Below, piece by piece: positions 1 to 6,877 of a stretch of 9,935 nt of DNA. Within the stretch, counting starts at the first letter, position 1. Every line of letters starts with the position of its first letter. The translations under genes were made by a program, and so were the position numbers. Source of the DNA: BRH-c25 sp964619815 (GTDB lineage Bacteria; Bacillota; Clostridia; Lutisporales; Lutisporaceae); assembly GCA_964619815.1 (NCBI GenBank), contig CAZUGK010000152.1:1-9935 (forward strand), given 5' to 3'. Under the pieces are notes generated by a model that saw only the letters and a program-made list of their open reading frames with translations, ran no database searches and was not told the DNA's origin.

Positions 1-697
1 GCTTCTCTTCATAAACCTTATATTCTATATCTCCCAATATATCCTTTATCATGCCTTCAGCGTCCAGGCCCGAGCTTATCATCTGAGTAACTGACTTAAT
101 CCCGCCAAGCCTCTCTTCCAGCTTGGATATCGCAGCCTCATCAGCCTCAGGCATCAGCTGTATTATAAATCCGCCCGATGCAGCCACATGACCGTCAACC
201 TCAACCAGCACACCAAGGCCTACCGCAGTAGGTGTCTGTTCTGAGGATGCAAAGTATGAAGATATATCGTCGCCTATCTCACCGCTTACAATAGGTATCT
301 GCCCCACATAGGGCTCTTTCATGCCAAGATCCTTTATAACTGTAAGCACGCCGTCAACTCCAACTGCGCTTCCTACATCCAGCTTACCGTCCGCCCTGTG
401 CATTAATTCCACATTCGGATTGCCGATATACCCTCTTACATTGCCTGTATTGTCTGATATTACAACTATGCTTCCTGCGGGTCCTCTTCCGTTTATCTGA
501 ACAGTTATGGTATCCTTATCTGACTTAAGCATGGTACCCATCATACTTCCTGCAGTCATCATCCTGCCTAGGGCTGCAATTGATACAGGACTGCAATTGT
601 GGATTTTCCTTGCTTCCTCAACCATTCCCGTTGTAATACAGCTAAAAAATCTGATACTTTCATCCGTGCTTGTTCCTCTTATAATATAATCTTTCAT
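1..697 (-). CDS. hslO: Hsp33 redox-regulated chaperone, partial (C-terminus off the left edge)
   Basis: This is a cytoplasmic holdase chaperone, switched on by oxidative disulfide formation, that keeps unfolding proteins soluble. The reading frame opens at an ATG at 697-695 and stays open for 232 codons to the window edge, so the 3' end is missing; family members are about 290 residues. Hsp33 hallmarks are visible: the GRGPAG turn near residues 70-75, the YFASSEQTP segment near 148-156 and the GGFIIQLMP strand near 175-183. The zinc-binding CxC...CxxC redox switch lies beyond the window and cannot be confirmed. A GGAGG site at 704-708 lies 6 bases before the ATG. The gene is downstream of, and co-oriented with, the methyltransferase gene (115 bases apart). 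The family assignment is firm; redox function depends on the unseen C-terminus. Confidence 0.93.
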   Translation of the reverse strand, partial: MKDYIIRGTSTDESIRFFSCITTGMVEEARKIHNCSPVSIAALGRMMTAGSMMGTMLKSDKDTITVQINGRGPAGSIVVISDNTGNVRGYIGNPNVELMHRADGKLDVGSAVGVDGVLTVIKDLGMKEPYVGQIPIVSGEIGDDISSYFASSEQTPTAVGLGVLVEVDGHVAASGGFIIQLMPEADEAAISKLEERLGGIKSVTQMISSGLDAEGMIKDILGDIEYKVYEEK

Positions 698-769
698 TTA
701 CTTCCTCCAATAAATAATCTGTTGTTGAATTGTTTTGCTAATTTTTGTTTTGCACTAAACATTTTTCAG

Positions 770-786
770 ACGGCCACTGACCGCCC
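770..786. repeat. GC-rich imperfect palindrome between methyltransferase and hslO
   Basis: In an otherwise AT-rich 115-base gap, GACGGCCACTGACCGCC can fold into a 6-bp stem with a 5-base loop (minus-strand RNA, one G-U in the stem and one at the loop end). It is followed on the minus strand by TGAAAAATG rather than a U-run, so it is at best a poor terminator. The flanking GTAGGGGCGG (minus strand) resembles the ends of short dispersed palindromes common in some Firmicutes, so it may be a degenerate copy of such a repeat. No convincing promoter for hslO was found in the gap. Confidence 0.3.
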
Positions 787-812
787 CTACTCCATGAATT
801 ATGTCTCCGGGT

Positions 813-1556
813 TTATTTTTTCATGGCTGCAAAAAAGATTCTTTCGCTTTTTTTATTAGGTTCTTTTAAGCTGAAACCATCAAAAACTCTGATTTCTTCA
901 AAGCCTGACTTTTCTAAAAGTTCAGCCAGGTACTCCCATTTGTGCGCTTTCTGAATATGCTGCTCCTCAAACTTTCTAAAAAGGCTTCCCTGCGGTATAA
1001 AAAATATCAGCTCCATTTCAACTGTCTCAGAAGCTTCATCATAATTATTGTTCCAAATATAGTGCTTATTATTTTTTTCTTCGTAGAAGGTGTTGTTTCC
1101 TAGAACAAAGCGTATTTTATCATAGCTGCTGATGTCAAAAATGAAAATTCCTTTTTGCTCAAGTGTTTTATAAACTGAAGCAAAGTAATTAATCAAACCT
1201 TCCTCGTCAAGGATATAGTTTACACCATCACACATACACAGCACAGCTTCGAATTTTCCGTTTAAATTCATCTGTACCATATCCTGGTTCAAAAGCTTTA
1301 ACTTTTGTTTTGATGCACGTGCTTTACTTTCAGCAATAGACAGCATGTCTTCCGAAATATCAAGTCCCCACATCTCATACCCGGATAAAGCCATTGGAAT
1401 CGTAATATTTCCTGTACCGCAAGCCGTATCCAGCACTCTTTTTGGCTTAATGCCATAAAGGTCAAAAATCTCTTCAATATATTTACAGCAAGCTTTATAA
1501 TCCACATCCTCCATAAAAAGGTCATATACCTCAGCAAATTCATTATAGCTGCCCAT
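813..1556 (-). CDS. class I SAM-dependent methyltransferase, YqeM-like
   Basis: This 247-residue soluble protein has a Rossmann-type methyltransferase fold. Motif I, VLDTACGTG, is at residues 41-49; the acidic residue that binds the adenosine ribose is D66 in GLDIS; QDM is at 91-93; and the post-motif strand AVLCMCDGVNYI is near 104-115. The N-terminal pattern (Y..FA.VYD.FM.DVDY) and the C-terminal FEEQH and SERIFFAAMK segments resemble, from memory, Bacillus subtilis YqeM. That protein is of the same length and its substrate is, to my knowledge, not established. The ATG is preceded by GAGGGGTGG at close range. It sits between the SASP gene and hslO on the same strand. The methyltransferase class is certain; the substrate is not known. 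Confidence 0.88.
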   Translation of the reverse strand: MGSYNEFAEVYDLFMEDVDYKACCKYIEEIFDLYGIKPKRVLDTACGTGNITIPMALSGYEMWGLDISEDMLSIAESKARASKQKLKLLNQDMVQMNLNGKFEAVLCMCDGVNYILDEEGLINYFASVYKTLEQKGIFIFDISSYDKIRFVLGNNTFYEEKNNKHYIWNNNYDEASETVEMELIFFIPQGSLFRKFEEQHIQKAHKWEYLAELLEKSGFEEIRVFDGFSLKEPNKKSERIFFAAMKK

Positions 1557-1568
1557 TGTTCCACCCCT

Positions 1569-1605
1569 CTCATAGCAACAGCCGCATCAGGCGGCTGTGG
1601 TTGAG
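1569..1605. other. strong hairpin in the leader of the methyltransferase gene
   Basis: ACAGCCGC (1578-1585) and GCGGCTGT (1591-1598) form a perfect 8-bp GC-rich stem around a 5-base loop. It can be extended across an internal loop by CTCA (1569-1572) with TGAG (1602-1605). It lies 17 bases past the SASP stop and just before the methyltransferase ribosome site on the minus strand. There is no U-run after it on either strand, so it is not a classic intrinsic terminator. An mRNA-end stabiliser or weak attenuator between the two genes is possible. Confidence 0.45.
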
Positions 1606-1621
1606 CTTATATAATAAATTG

Positions 1622-1822
1622 TTATTGATTAACAGTGTTTTTTGATGATAAGCTTTTCTTCTTTCTGGTGATAAGCCCTCCAATTCTTCCAGTCTCTTCT
1701 GCCGTCAATCCTCCCCAGCCTACCTGCGAAAGCTTCTCACCCAGACCCAGTTCATTGGCTATTTCATATTTCATTGCATCCTCAGGGGTCAAAATCAATT
1801 CCTTTTTCTTTTTTGCCTTCAT
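1622..1822 (-). CDS. small acid-soluble spore protein, alpha/beta type
   Basis: This gene encodes a spore-core DNA-binding protein of 66 residues. In this family, such proteins coat spore DNA, protect it from UV and other damage, and are degraded at germination by the GPR protease. The sequence shows the two family blocks: MKYEIANELGLG (residues 17-28), containing the E-I bond typical of the GPR cleavage site, and GWGGLTAEETGRIGG (35-49). The lysine-rich ends fit DNA binding. I chose the ATG at 1822-1820 because AAGGAG (1830-1835) lies 7 bases upstream; a longer frame opening at 1876 has no ribosome site and would add an unlike N-terminus. A TGTATAAT box lies upstream, but no convincing sigma-G promoter was found. 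The QVGWGGL block is closer to SspF-like minor SASPs than to the abundant SspA/B type. Confidence 0.87.
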   Translation of the reverse strand: MKAKKKKELILTPEDAMKYEIANELGLGEKLSQVGWGGLTAEETGRIGGLITRKKKSLSSKNTVNQ

Positions 1823-1882
1823 AATATCACTCCTTATGGTAATATTATTAGGCGTTTTACTAATATTATACAGCAACCTTTT

Positions 1883-3193
1883 CTAATCTCTGAAAAGATA
1901 GACTGATTTATGTTTCTTGCTTCTTTTTGTAATTCTTCCAAGTATGAATCCAACAAGAAGTCCCAAAATTGTATATGTCCATTTACTTTCTCTTATGGCT
2001 GTGAGAAATTTTAATGCAGCACCAAGAATGTCGAAGCCTTTTCCCGAATTTGACTTTACAGTACTGTTGGAATGAGTGGCTATATCCGCATTCGGCTGCT
2101 GGTTTTCCGTCAGCTTGTAACCATTCTGATTCAGCCAATAATAAAGATAAGGATAGCTCTGCTGAGTTTCAGGCAAAAGCTCCTTTAGTATCTTATTAAT
2201 AGCTTCATCATTGTTCATAGCATCATAAGCTTCCAATTTATCAAGCATTACCTTGTATTTCATCCTGCCGGGATAAAGCTTGGACAGGTCAAGCAACTCA
2301 ATCAGGCTTGTATATTCCTCACTATTTCCTTTCAGTCTGCTGCTTTCAGCTTTTATATACTTCACTTGCTCAAGGCTTAAGTTTTTATCTGAGGGTGAGT
2401 TTATATATTCATCGCAAAGCGTCGATGCTTCATCATATTGCTTTGAATTGAAAGCCTTGTATATTGCTTTAGGCTTCTTGTAAGCACTTGTGTTAAGCCT
2501 TGCTGCAGCCATTTTGTCAACAGGCTGGTAGTTAATTGAAACACCGCTGCCGTAGCTTCCGCTGTAAGAAAGCTCTATGGCACCTTCTGCCGACACTTGT
2601 TCAGGCCTGATGCCTTCAAGTTCAAATATGTCATATGGCTTGAAGCCGGCAAATTTCAGATTTAACTTGACTTTTTCACTTGGTATTGCATAGGAATAGC
2701 TTCTGTCCTTGAAGAAATTCAAGCCGTATGTGTTATTTTCCGCTTTCTTCATTTCGGCTTCAATGCTTACCTTTATAGTACGGGTTTGATCGGGTGTAAA
2801 CACCATATTGAACAGGTACCATCTCCCGTCGGGAGCCTGCAGGTTCTGCACCCCGTAGTTGCTCTTAAGGTATGAGGTATCTCTGGTTTTATAGCTTAAG
2901 AACTTGCTCCCGTCATTGACGCTGAACTTATATATACCGTTGTCGGGGTAACCGAAATTAACTGTAATATTTTTTCCTGAATTATTTTTTATGGTATATT
3001 CATAAACTGCAATTACATTACCGCCATTTATCGTAACATTATCCAATTCATTTGTAATACTGACCTCCGACTTGCCTAGATTATACGGCCCGTAGCCCTT
3101 CCAGCCTGTATCCGTGCTGTCTGCATATGTTACAGCTGCAGACATAATTACAATCAAGAAAGTGAAAATCAGAAGCTTAATTCTATTATACAT
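1883..3193 (-). CDS. secreted, C-terminally membrane-anchored protein of unknown function
   Basis: I do not recognise a named family for this 436-residue protein. A signal peptide is clear: Lys/Arg start, hydrophobic core at residues 7-20, and a likely cut after VTYA at 24. Residues about 40-225 are rich in alternating hydrophobic strands and Asn/Gly turns, suggesting a beta-sandwich domain. Residues about 240-365 are helical and TPR-like (AIYKAFNSKQYDEASTLCDE and following). A Ser/Asn-rich linker (366-385) precedes one membrane segment (about 405-420) and a basic tail, RITKRSKKHK, that should face the cytoplasm. The predicted layout is therefore an extracytoplasmic domain held by a C-terminal anchor. 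GGGGTG (3199-3204) precedes the ATG by 5 bases. It lies 94 bases after the amidohydrolase on the same strand. A sporulation or envelope role is suggested only weakly by the SASP neighbour. Confidence 0.8.
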   Translation of the reverse strand: MYNRIKLLIFTFLIVIMSAAVTYADSTDTGWKGYGPYNLGKSEVSITNELDNVTINGGNVIAVYEYTIKNNSGKNITVNFGYPDNGIYKFSVNDGSKFLSYKTRDTSYLKSNYGVQNLQAPDGRWYLFNMVFTPDQTRTIKVSIEAEMKKAENNTYGLNFFKDRSYSYAIPSEKVKLNLKFAGFKPYDIFELEGIRPEQVSAEGAIELSYSGSYGSGVSINYQPVDKMAAARLNTSAYKKPKAIYKAFNSKQYDEASTLCDEYINSPSDKNLSLEQVKYIKAESSRLKGNSEEYTSLIELLDLSKLYPGRMKYKVMLDKLEAYDAMNNDEAINKILKELLPETQQSYPYLYYWLNQNGYKLTENQQPNADIATHSNSTVKSNSGKGFDILGAALKFLTAIRESKWTYTILGLLVGFILGRITKRSKKHKSVYLFRD

Positions 3194-3287
3194 ATTTACA
3201 CCCCAGTTCCTTTTTTATCCTGCGTTTATTGCTACCACCTTTTAAAACCGGAAGTCTGCTCTTTATGGAATAATAGTGCCAGCTTTG

Positions 3288-4448
3288 TCACCATTTGCAT
3301 CTTTTATATAGATTATAAAACATTTGTATTCCTGAAATCAATATTTCTTCATTAAAATTAAACTTGTTGCTGTGCAGCGGGTATATGTATCCCTTCTCTT
3401 TATTTCCGGCTCCAAGCATCAGGAACAAACCCGGTACTCTTTTCTGATAATATGAAAAGTCCTCTGCTATAGTAAGAGGATTCAACTGTATGAAATCTTC
3501 TTTGTTCAGGCAACCGGCAAGTGTTTCAAAAAGCTCAGTGTCGTTATGCACTGCAGGATACATGTCTATTATTTTATAGCTGCCTTCACAGCCGTATGCA
3601 TCACTTACATCGGTTGCAACCTTCATTACCCTGTTTTTTAATATATTATACGTGTTTTCGTTAAATGCTCTCATAGTGCCTTCCATTAATGCTTCCCCTG
3701 CAATTATGTTGCCCCTTTCACCGCATACCATTCTCCCTACGGTGACAACTGCCGGCTCCAGAGGGTCTACATACCTGCTGACGATTGTATTCAGTGACAG
3801 CACAACATTTGAAGCAGCGACAAGTGCATCATAGCCTTTATGCGGCATTGCTCCGTGGCAGCTTCTGCCTTTTACCGTCAGGTAAAACTCGCCTGTCTGT
3901 GCCATCATGGCTCCTGGCCTGCAGCCGATTTTACCTTCTTCAATATCCGGGAAAATATGAAGTCCGAATATGCGGCTTACATTATATCTTTCGAGTATTC
4001 CGGCATTCACTATGGCTTCTGCGCCCCCAGGCCCTTCTTCTGCAGGTTGGAATATAAGAAGCACATTGTGCTCAAGCTCATTGCCCAGCTGCTTTAAAAG
4101 CTTGGCAAAACCAAGCAGTATTGCTGTATGCCCATCGTGCCCGCAGGCATGCATAAATCCTTTATTCCTGGAGCAATACTCCGCTCCGGTCTGTTCCTCT
4201 ACAGACAAAGCATCTATGTCAGCCCTGAAGGCTATAGTCCCGGAACCTGATTTCCCTTCAATATAGGCTATCACTCCTGTGCCGGCAGGTCCCACCTCCG
4301 CATTAATGCCTATCTCGCTTAATTTTCCCAGTATGTACTTTGTTGTTTCATATTCTTTTAATCCAGGTTCAGGTATGCTGTGCAGATGTCTTCTGACAGC
4401 TATAACTTCCTCCTTCAGTTTCCTTATTCCTTCATCGATCGTTAACAA
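3288..4448 (-). CDS. M20D family amidohydrolase, candidate N-acetyl-diaminopimelate deacetylase
   Basis: This is a cytoplasmic zinc peptidase-like amidohydrolase of about 386 residues that removes N-acyl groups from amino acids. Counting from the TTG at 4448, visible sites are RADIDAL (D79), the metal-binding HACGHDGH at 100-107, the EEGPGG pair E137/E138, LHI (H164), the lid-domain HGAMPH at 198-203, and LHS (H359). The nearest open start is TTG at 4463, without a ribosome site. I prefer TTG at 4448 because GGGG of GGGGTGAGG sits 7 bases before it. M20D enzymes include hippurate and aminoacylase types and Bacillus YkuR, the N-acetyl-diaminopimelate deacetylase. The segment around QPAEEGPGG and GLHI resembles YkuR. 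The gene is divergent from a dap operon that contains dapH, the acetylating enzyme, which makes this deacetylase role plausible but unproven. Confidence 0.88.
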   Translation of the reverse strand: MLTIDEGIRKLKEEVIAVRRHLHSIPEPGLKEYETTKYILGKLSEIGINAEVGPAGTGVIAYIEGKSGSGTIAFRADIDALSVEEQTGAEYCSRNKGFMHACGHDGHTAILLGFAKLLKQLGNELEHNVLLIFQPAEEGPGGAEAIVNAGILERYNVSRIFGLHIFPDIEEGKIGCRPGAMMAQTGEFYLTVKGRSCHGAMPHKGYDALVAASNVVLSLNTIVSRYVDPLEPAVVTVGRMVCGERGNIIAGEALMEGTMRAFNENTYNILKNRVMKVATDVSDAYGCEGSYKIIDMYPAVHNDTELFETLAGCLNKEDFIQLNPLTIAEDFSYYQKRVPGLFLMLGAGNKEKGYIYPLHSNKFNFNEEILISGIQMFYNLYKRCKW

Positions 4449-4495
4449 AACCTCACCCCGCAATGCACAAAATTACTATATAGTTAATATTGTAT

Positions 4496-4525
4496 ATTAT
4501 ATGGTGCCTCTTTTCAAACAGTTAA
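4496..4525 (-). promoter_or_regulatory. probable promoter for the amidohydrolase gene
   Basis: On the minus strand a perfect TATAAT (4496-4501) is preceded, after 18 bases, by TTAACT (4520-4525), a 4 of 6 match to the -35 consensus. Transcription would begin near 4489, giving a leader of about 40 bases to the preferred TTG start. There is no room for a riboswitch in this leader. Confidence 0.45.
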
Positions 4526-4601
4526 TCTGCCAAGCTGTAATAATACGTATTCTATTGCATGATTCATCATAAAAATATTATAAATATACAAATTTTAGCT
4601 G

Positions 4602-4630
4602 TTGACACGGTTTTTACCCTGTGATAGTAT
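4602..4630 (+). promoter_or_regulatory. sigma-A promoter of the lysine operon
   Basis: A perfect TTGACA (4602-4607) is followed, after 17 bases, by TAGTAT (4625-4630). The -10 box is extended by TG at 4622-4623 (TGA-TAGTAT). Transcription should start near 4637, about 18 bases before the first paired base of the riboswitch. An overlapping TATTAT at 4628 would need a 20-base spacer and is less likely. Confidence 0.75.
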
Positions 4631-4654
4631 TATTCTAATTTATTCAAAAATTTC

Positions 4655-4852
4655 TATTCTTGGATAGAGGCGCGCTTTTAAAAAGTAAGGATATTCATTG
4701 ACTGGGTTGTGGTTTCCCGAGTGTCCACAAAGGTAAAAGCGCCGAAGGCAGAAATACACCACTATGTTCTGACCTGGTCCTTGCGCAAACAGCGTCTGGA
4801 CTGTCACCGGAGTGCCTATGCACAGCCTCTGGTGGAGAGCTATACATGAATA
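4655..4852 (+). ncRNA. lysine riboswitch (L box) aptamer
   Basis: This cis-acting RNA binds lysine and controls the downstream operon. All five junction helices can be paired by eye. P1 is UAUUC..UAG (4655-4667) with CUA..GAAUA (4840-4852). P2 is GGCGC (4669-4673) with GCGCC (4739-4743). P3 is CAGAA (4749-4753) with UUCUG (4767-4771). P4 is GUCC (4777-4780) with GGAC (4798-4801). P5 is CACCGGAG (4805-4812) with CUCUGGUG (4827-4834). Conserved L-box blocks are present: AGAGGCGCG at the P1/P2 junction, AAGUAAGG in the P2 arm, GCCGAAGG before P3, and GGUGGAGAGCUA at the 3' side. Placement between a strong promoter and asd fits lysine feedback on the whole operon. Confidence 0.96.
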
Positions 4853-4919
4853 AGTGTGTTTATTCAGTATTACTGCTTTTTCGGTATTACCATGAATAGA
4901 TATATTTTTCATGTCAGCT
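4838..4919 (+). promoter_or_regulatory. antiterminator of the lysine riboswitch
   Basis: AGCU-AUA-CAUGAA (4838-4850), the 3' strand of aptamer helix P1, can pair with UUCAUG-UC-AGCU (4908-4919), the 5' strand of the terminator: 6 bp plus 4 bp across a small internal loop. It therefore excludes both P1 and the terminator. Between its arms, UAUUCAGUAUUACUG (4861-4875) can pair with CGGUAUUAC and UGAAUA (4882-4898) as a stabilising hairpin. A further option, UGAAUAA (4847-4853) with UUAUUCA (4860-4866), would also trap the P1 strand. Confidence 0.7.
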
Positions 4920-4947
4920 TTTTTGAAAGGCTGGCTTTTTTAATTTT
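4913..4947 (+). terminator. intrinsic terminator of the lysine riboswitch
   Basis: GUCAGCUUUU (4913-4922) pairs with GAAAGGCUGGC (4925-4935) through about 10 bp, including G-U pairs, with a tiny loop. A run of six U and a second U-rich stretch (AAUUUUU) follow. It ends only a few bases before the asd ribosome site AGGGAGG (4951-4957). Read-through should occur when lysine is low and the antiterminator forms. Confidence 0.85.
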
Positions 4948-4965
4948 TATAGGGAGGTTTATTCA

Positions 4966-5955
4966 ATGAAAAAGTATGATGTAGCAGTAGTTGGTGCAAC
5001 CGGTATGGTAGGCAGGATGTTTCTCAAGGTACTTGAGGAGAAACAGTTTCCCATTAATAACTTTTACGCTTTTGCCAGTGCAAAATCCGCAGGAAGCAAA
5101 GTAACTATGAATGGCAAGGAATATGAAGTTGAAGAGCTTAAAGAAAGCTCCTTCGACAGGCATATTGACATTGCTCTTTTCTCCGCCGGAGGTGAAACCA
5201 GTAAAAGGTATTCTCCAATAGCAGCTTCCAAGGGTGTTGTAGTTATTGATAACAGCAGTGCTTTCAGGATGGATAAGGATGTGCCCCTTGTAGTACCGGA
5301 AGTTAATCCACTTGCAGTAAAAGAACACAAAGGAATAATAGCTAACCCCAACTGTTCAACTATACAGGCAGTGGTTGCTCTGAAACCCCTTCATGACAAA
5401 TATGGGATAAAGAGGATTGTATACTCCACTTACCAGGCGGTCTCAGGTACAGGTGTCAAAGGTGTTACCGATCTTGAGGAGGGTATAAAAGGCAATCCGC
5501 CCAAGGCTTATCCGCACCCCATAGCCTATAATTGCCTGCCCCATATTGATGTATTCCTTGAAAACGGGTATACAAAAGAAGAAATGAAAATGATAGATGA
5601 AACAAAAAAGATAATGGGTGATCAGAATCTGAAAATAACCGCTACAACAGTCCGGGTACCTGTATATAACGGACACTCCGAATCAATCAATGTAGAATTT
5701 GAGAAGGATTTTGATATTGATGAGCTTAAAGCACTCTTGAGCGACAGCCCGGGGATTGTACTGCAGGATGATCCGGCCAACAACGTCTATCCCCTCGCCA
5801 TAAACGCAGCAGGAAAAAATGAAGTTTTTGTAGGAAGAATTAGAAGGGATTACTCGGTAGAATATGGAATAAATCTATGGGTAGTTGCAGATAATGTTAG
5901 GAAAGGTGCAGCTACAAATGCTGTACAGATTGCTGAACTGCTTATAAATGCTTAA
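4966..5955 (+). CDS. asd: aspartate-semialdehyde dehydrogenase
   Basis: The enzyme reduces L-aspartyl-4-phosphate with NADPH to L-aspartate-4-semialdehyde, the branch point to lysine/diaminopimelate and to threonine/methionine. The 329-residue length is typical of the family. The N-terminal dinucleotide loop is VGATGMVG (residues 9-16). The catalytic cysteine is C130 in NPNCST. YQAVSGTG (156-163) and RVPVYNGHS (230-238, catalytic His H237) complete the active site. AGGGAGG (4951-4957) precedes the ATG by 8 bases. It is the first gene after the lysine riboswitch, so it and the genes behind it should be shut off by lysine; dapA follows after 29 bases. Confidence 0.97.
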   Translation: MKKYDVAVVGATGMVGRMFLKVLEEKQFPINNFYAFASAKSAGSKVTMNGKEYEVEELKESSFDRHIDIALFSAGGETSKRYSPIAASKGVVVIDNSSAFRMDKDVPLVVPEVNPLAVKEHKGIIANPNCSTIQAVVALKPLHDKYGIKRIVYSTYQAVSGTGVKGVTDLEEGIKGNPPKAYPHPIAYNCLPHIDVFLENGYTKEEMKMIDETKKIMGDQNLKITATTVRVPVYNGHSESINVEFEKDFDIDELKALLSDSPGIVLQDDPANNVYPLAINAAGKNEVFVGRIRRDYSVEYGINLWVVADNVRKGAATNAVQIAELLINA

Positions 5956-5984
5956 CAATATATAATTTGTAAGGAGGAATTTCA

Positions 5985-6872
5985 ATGGCGATATTTAAAG
6001 GTTCTGGAGTTGCAATAATAACTCCCTTTAAGAACAATGGAGTTGATTTTGAAAAACTTGGGGAACTTTTAGATTGGCAGGTAAACAATGGCACTGATGC
6101 GATAATAATATGCGGTACAACCGGTGAAGCTACAACCATGTCGGATGATGAAAAAAAGGCAGCATATAAGTACACCGTGGAGAGAATAGACGGGAGAATA
6201 CCTGTAATCGCAGGTACCGGAAGCAATGACACCCATCACTCCATCGAACTTTCGCAATACGCTGAAGCTGTCGGCTGTGACGGTGTATTATGCGTAACGC
6301 CTTACTACAATAAAACAACACAAAAAGGGCTGATTGCTCATTATACTGCAATTGCAGATTCCATTAATATTCCGGTAATTATATACAACGTTCCCGGCAG
6401 GACCGGGCTCAATGTTAATGCAAGCACCTTGAAGACTCTTTCAACGCACAAGAACATAGCCGGTGTGAAGGAAGCAAGCGGGAACATAAGCCAGGTAGTT
6501 GAGATAGGCATGTTCTGCAGTGACAGCTTCTGCATGTATTCGGGAAATGACGACCAGGTAGTTCCCCTGCTCTCGGTAGGCGGAATCGGAGTTATTTCAG
6601 TAGTGGCCAATATTGCTCCCGGGGTAATGCATGACATGGTAACCAGCTTCCTTGAAGGAGATTCAAAACGTGCCATGGAGCTTCAGCTCAGCATAAAGCC
6701 TCTGAATGACGCACTGTTCTGCGAGGTTAATCCTATTCCTGTCAAGACAGCCATGAACCTTCTTGGCTATAATGTGGGAAATTTGAGGCTCCCTCTCGTG
6801 GATATGGAAGAAAAGAATCTGGAGCACCTGAAGAAGGAACTTGTTGACTTCGGATTTGAGATTAGGAGGTAA
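5985..6872 (+). CDS. dapA: 4-hydroxy-tetrahydrodipicolinate synthase
   Basis: This enzyme condenses pyruvate with aspartate semialdehyde, the first step committed to diaminopimelate and lysine. The 295-residue TIM-barrel protein shows the pyruvate-binding CGTTGE motif (residues 43-48, T45/T46), TPYYNK with the proton-relay Tyr (Y107/Y108), IIYNVPGRTG with Y134 and R139, and the Schiff-base lysine K162 in VKEASG. The start has a near-perfect AAGGAGG (5971-5977) 7 bases upstream. In a spore former the same route also supplies dipicolinic acid for the spore core. The last codons, AGG AGG, double as the ribosome site of dapB. Confidence 0.97.
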   Translation: MAIFKGSGVAIITPFKNNGVDFEKLGELLDWQVNNGTDAIIICGTTGEATTMSDDEKKAAYKYTVERIDGRIPVIAGTGSNDTHHSIELSQYAEAVGCDGVLCVTPYYNKTTQKGLIAHYTAIADSINIPVIIYNVPGRTGLNVNASTLKTLSTHKNIAGVKEASGNISQVVEIGMFCSDSFCMYSGNDDQVVPLLSVGGIGVISVVANIAPGVMHDMVTSFLEGDSKRAMELQLSIKPLNDALFCEVNPIPVKTAMNLLGYNVGNLRLPLVDMEEKNLEHLKKELVDFGFEIRR

Positions 6873-6877
6873 ATTGC

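Noticed and set aside
507..859. Plus-strand open frames near the left end
   Set aside because: They are shadows of hslO and the methyltransferase on the minus strand. The real hslO frame is open to the window edge with strong family motifs.
1823..1876. Upstream extension of the SASP gene to a start at 1876
   Set aside because: It has no ribosome site. The extension is AT-rich intergenic sequence, while AAGGAG sits correctly before the ATG at 1822.
4640..4912. 90-residue minus-strand open frame over the leader region
   Set aside because: It lies antisense to the lysine riboswitch and has no ribosome site or family resemblance. Its sequence is explained by the conserved RNA.
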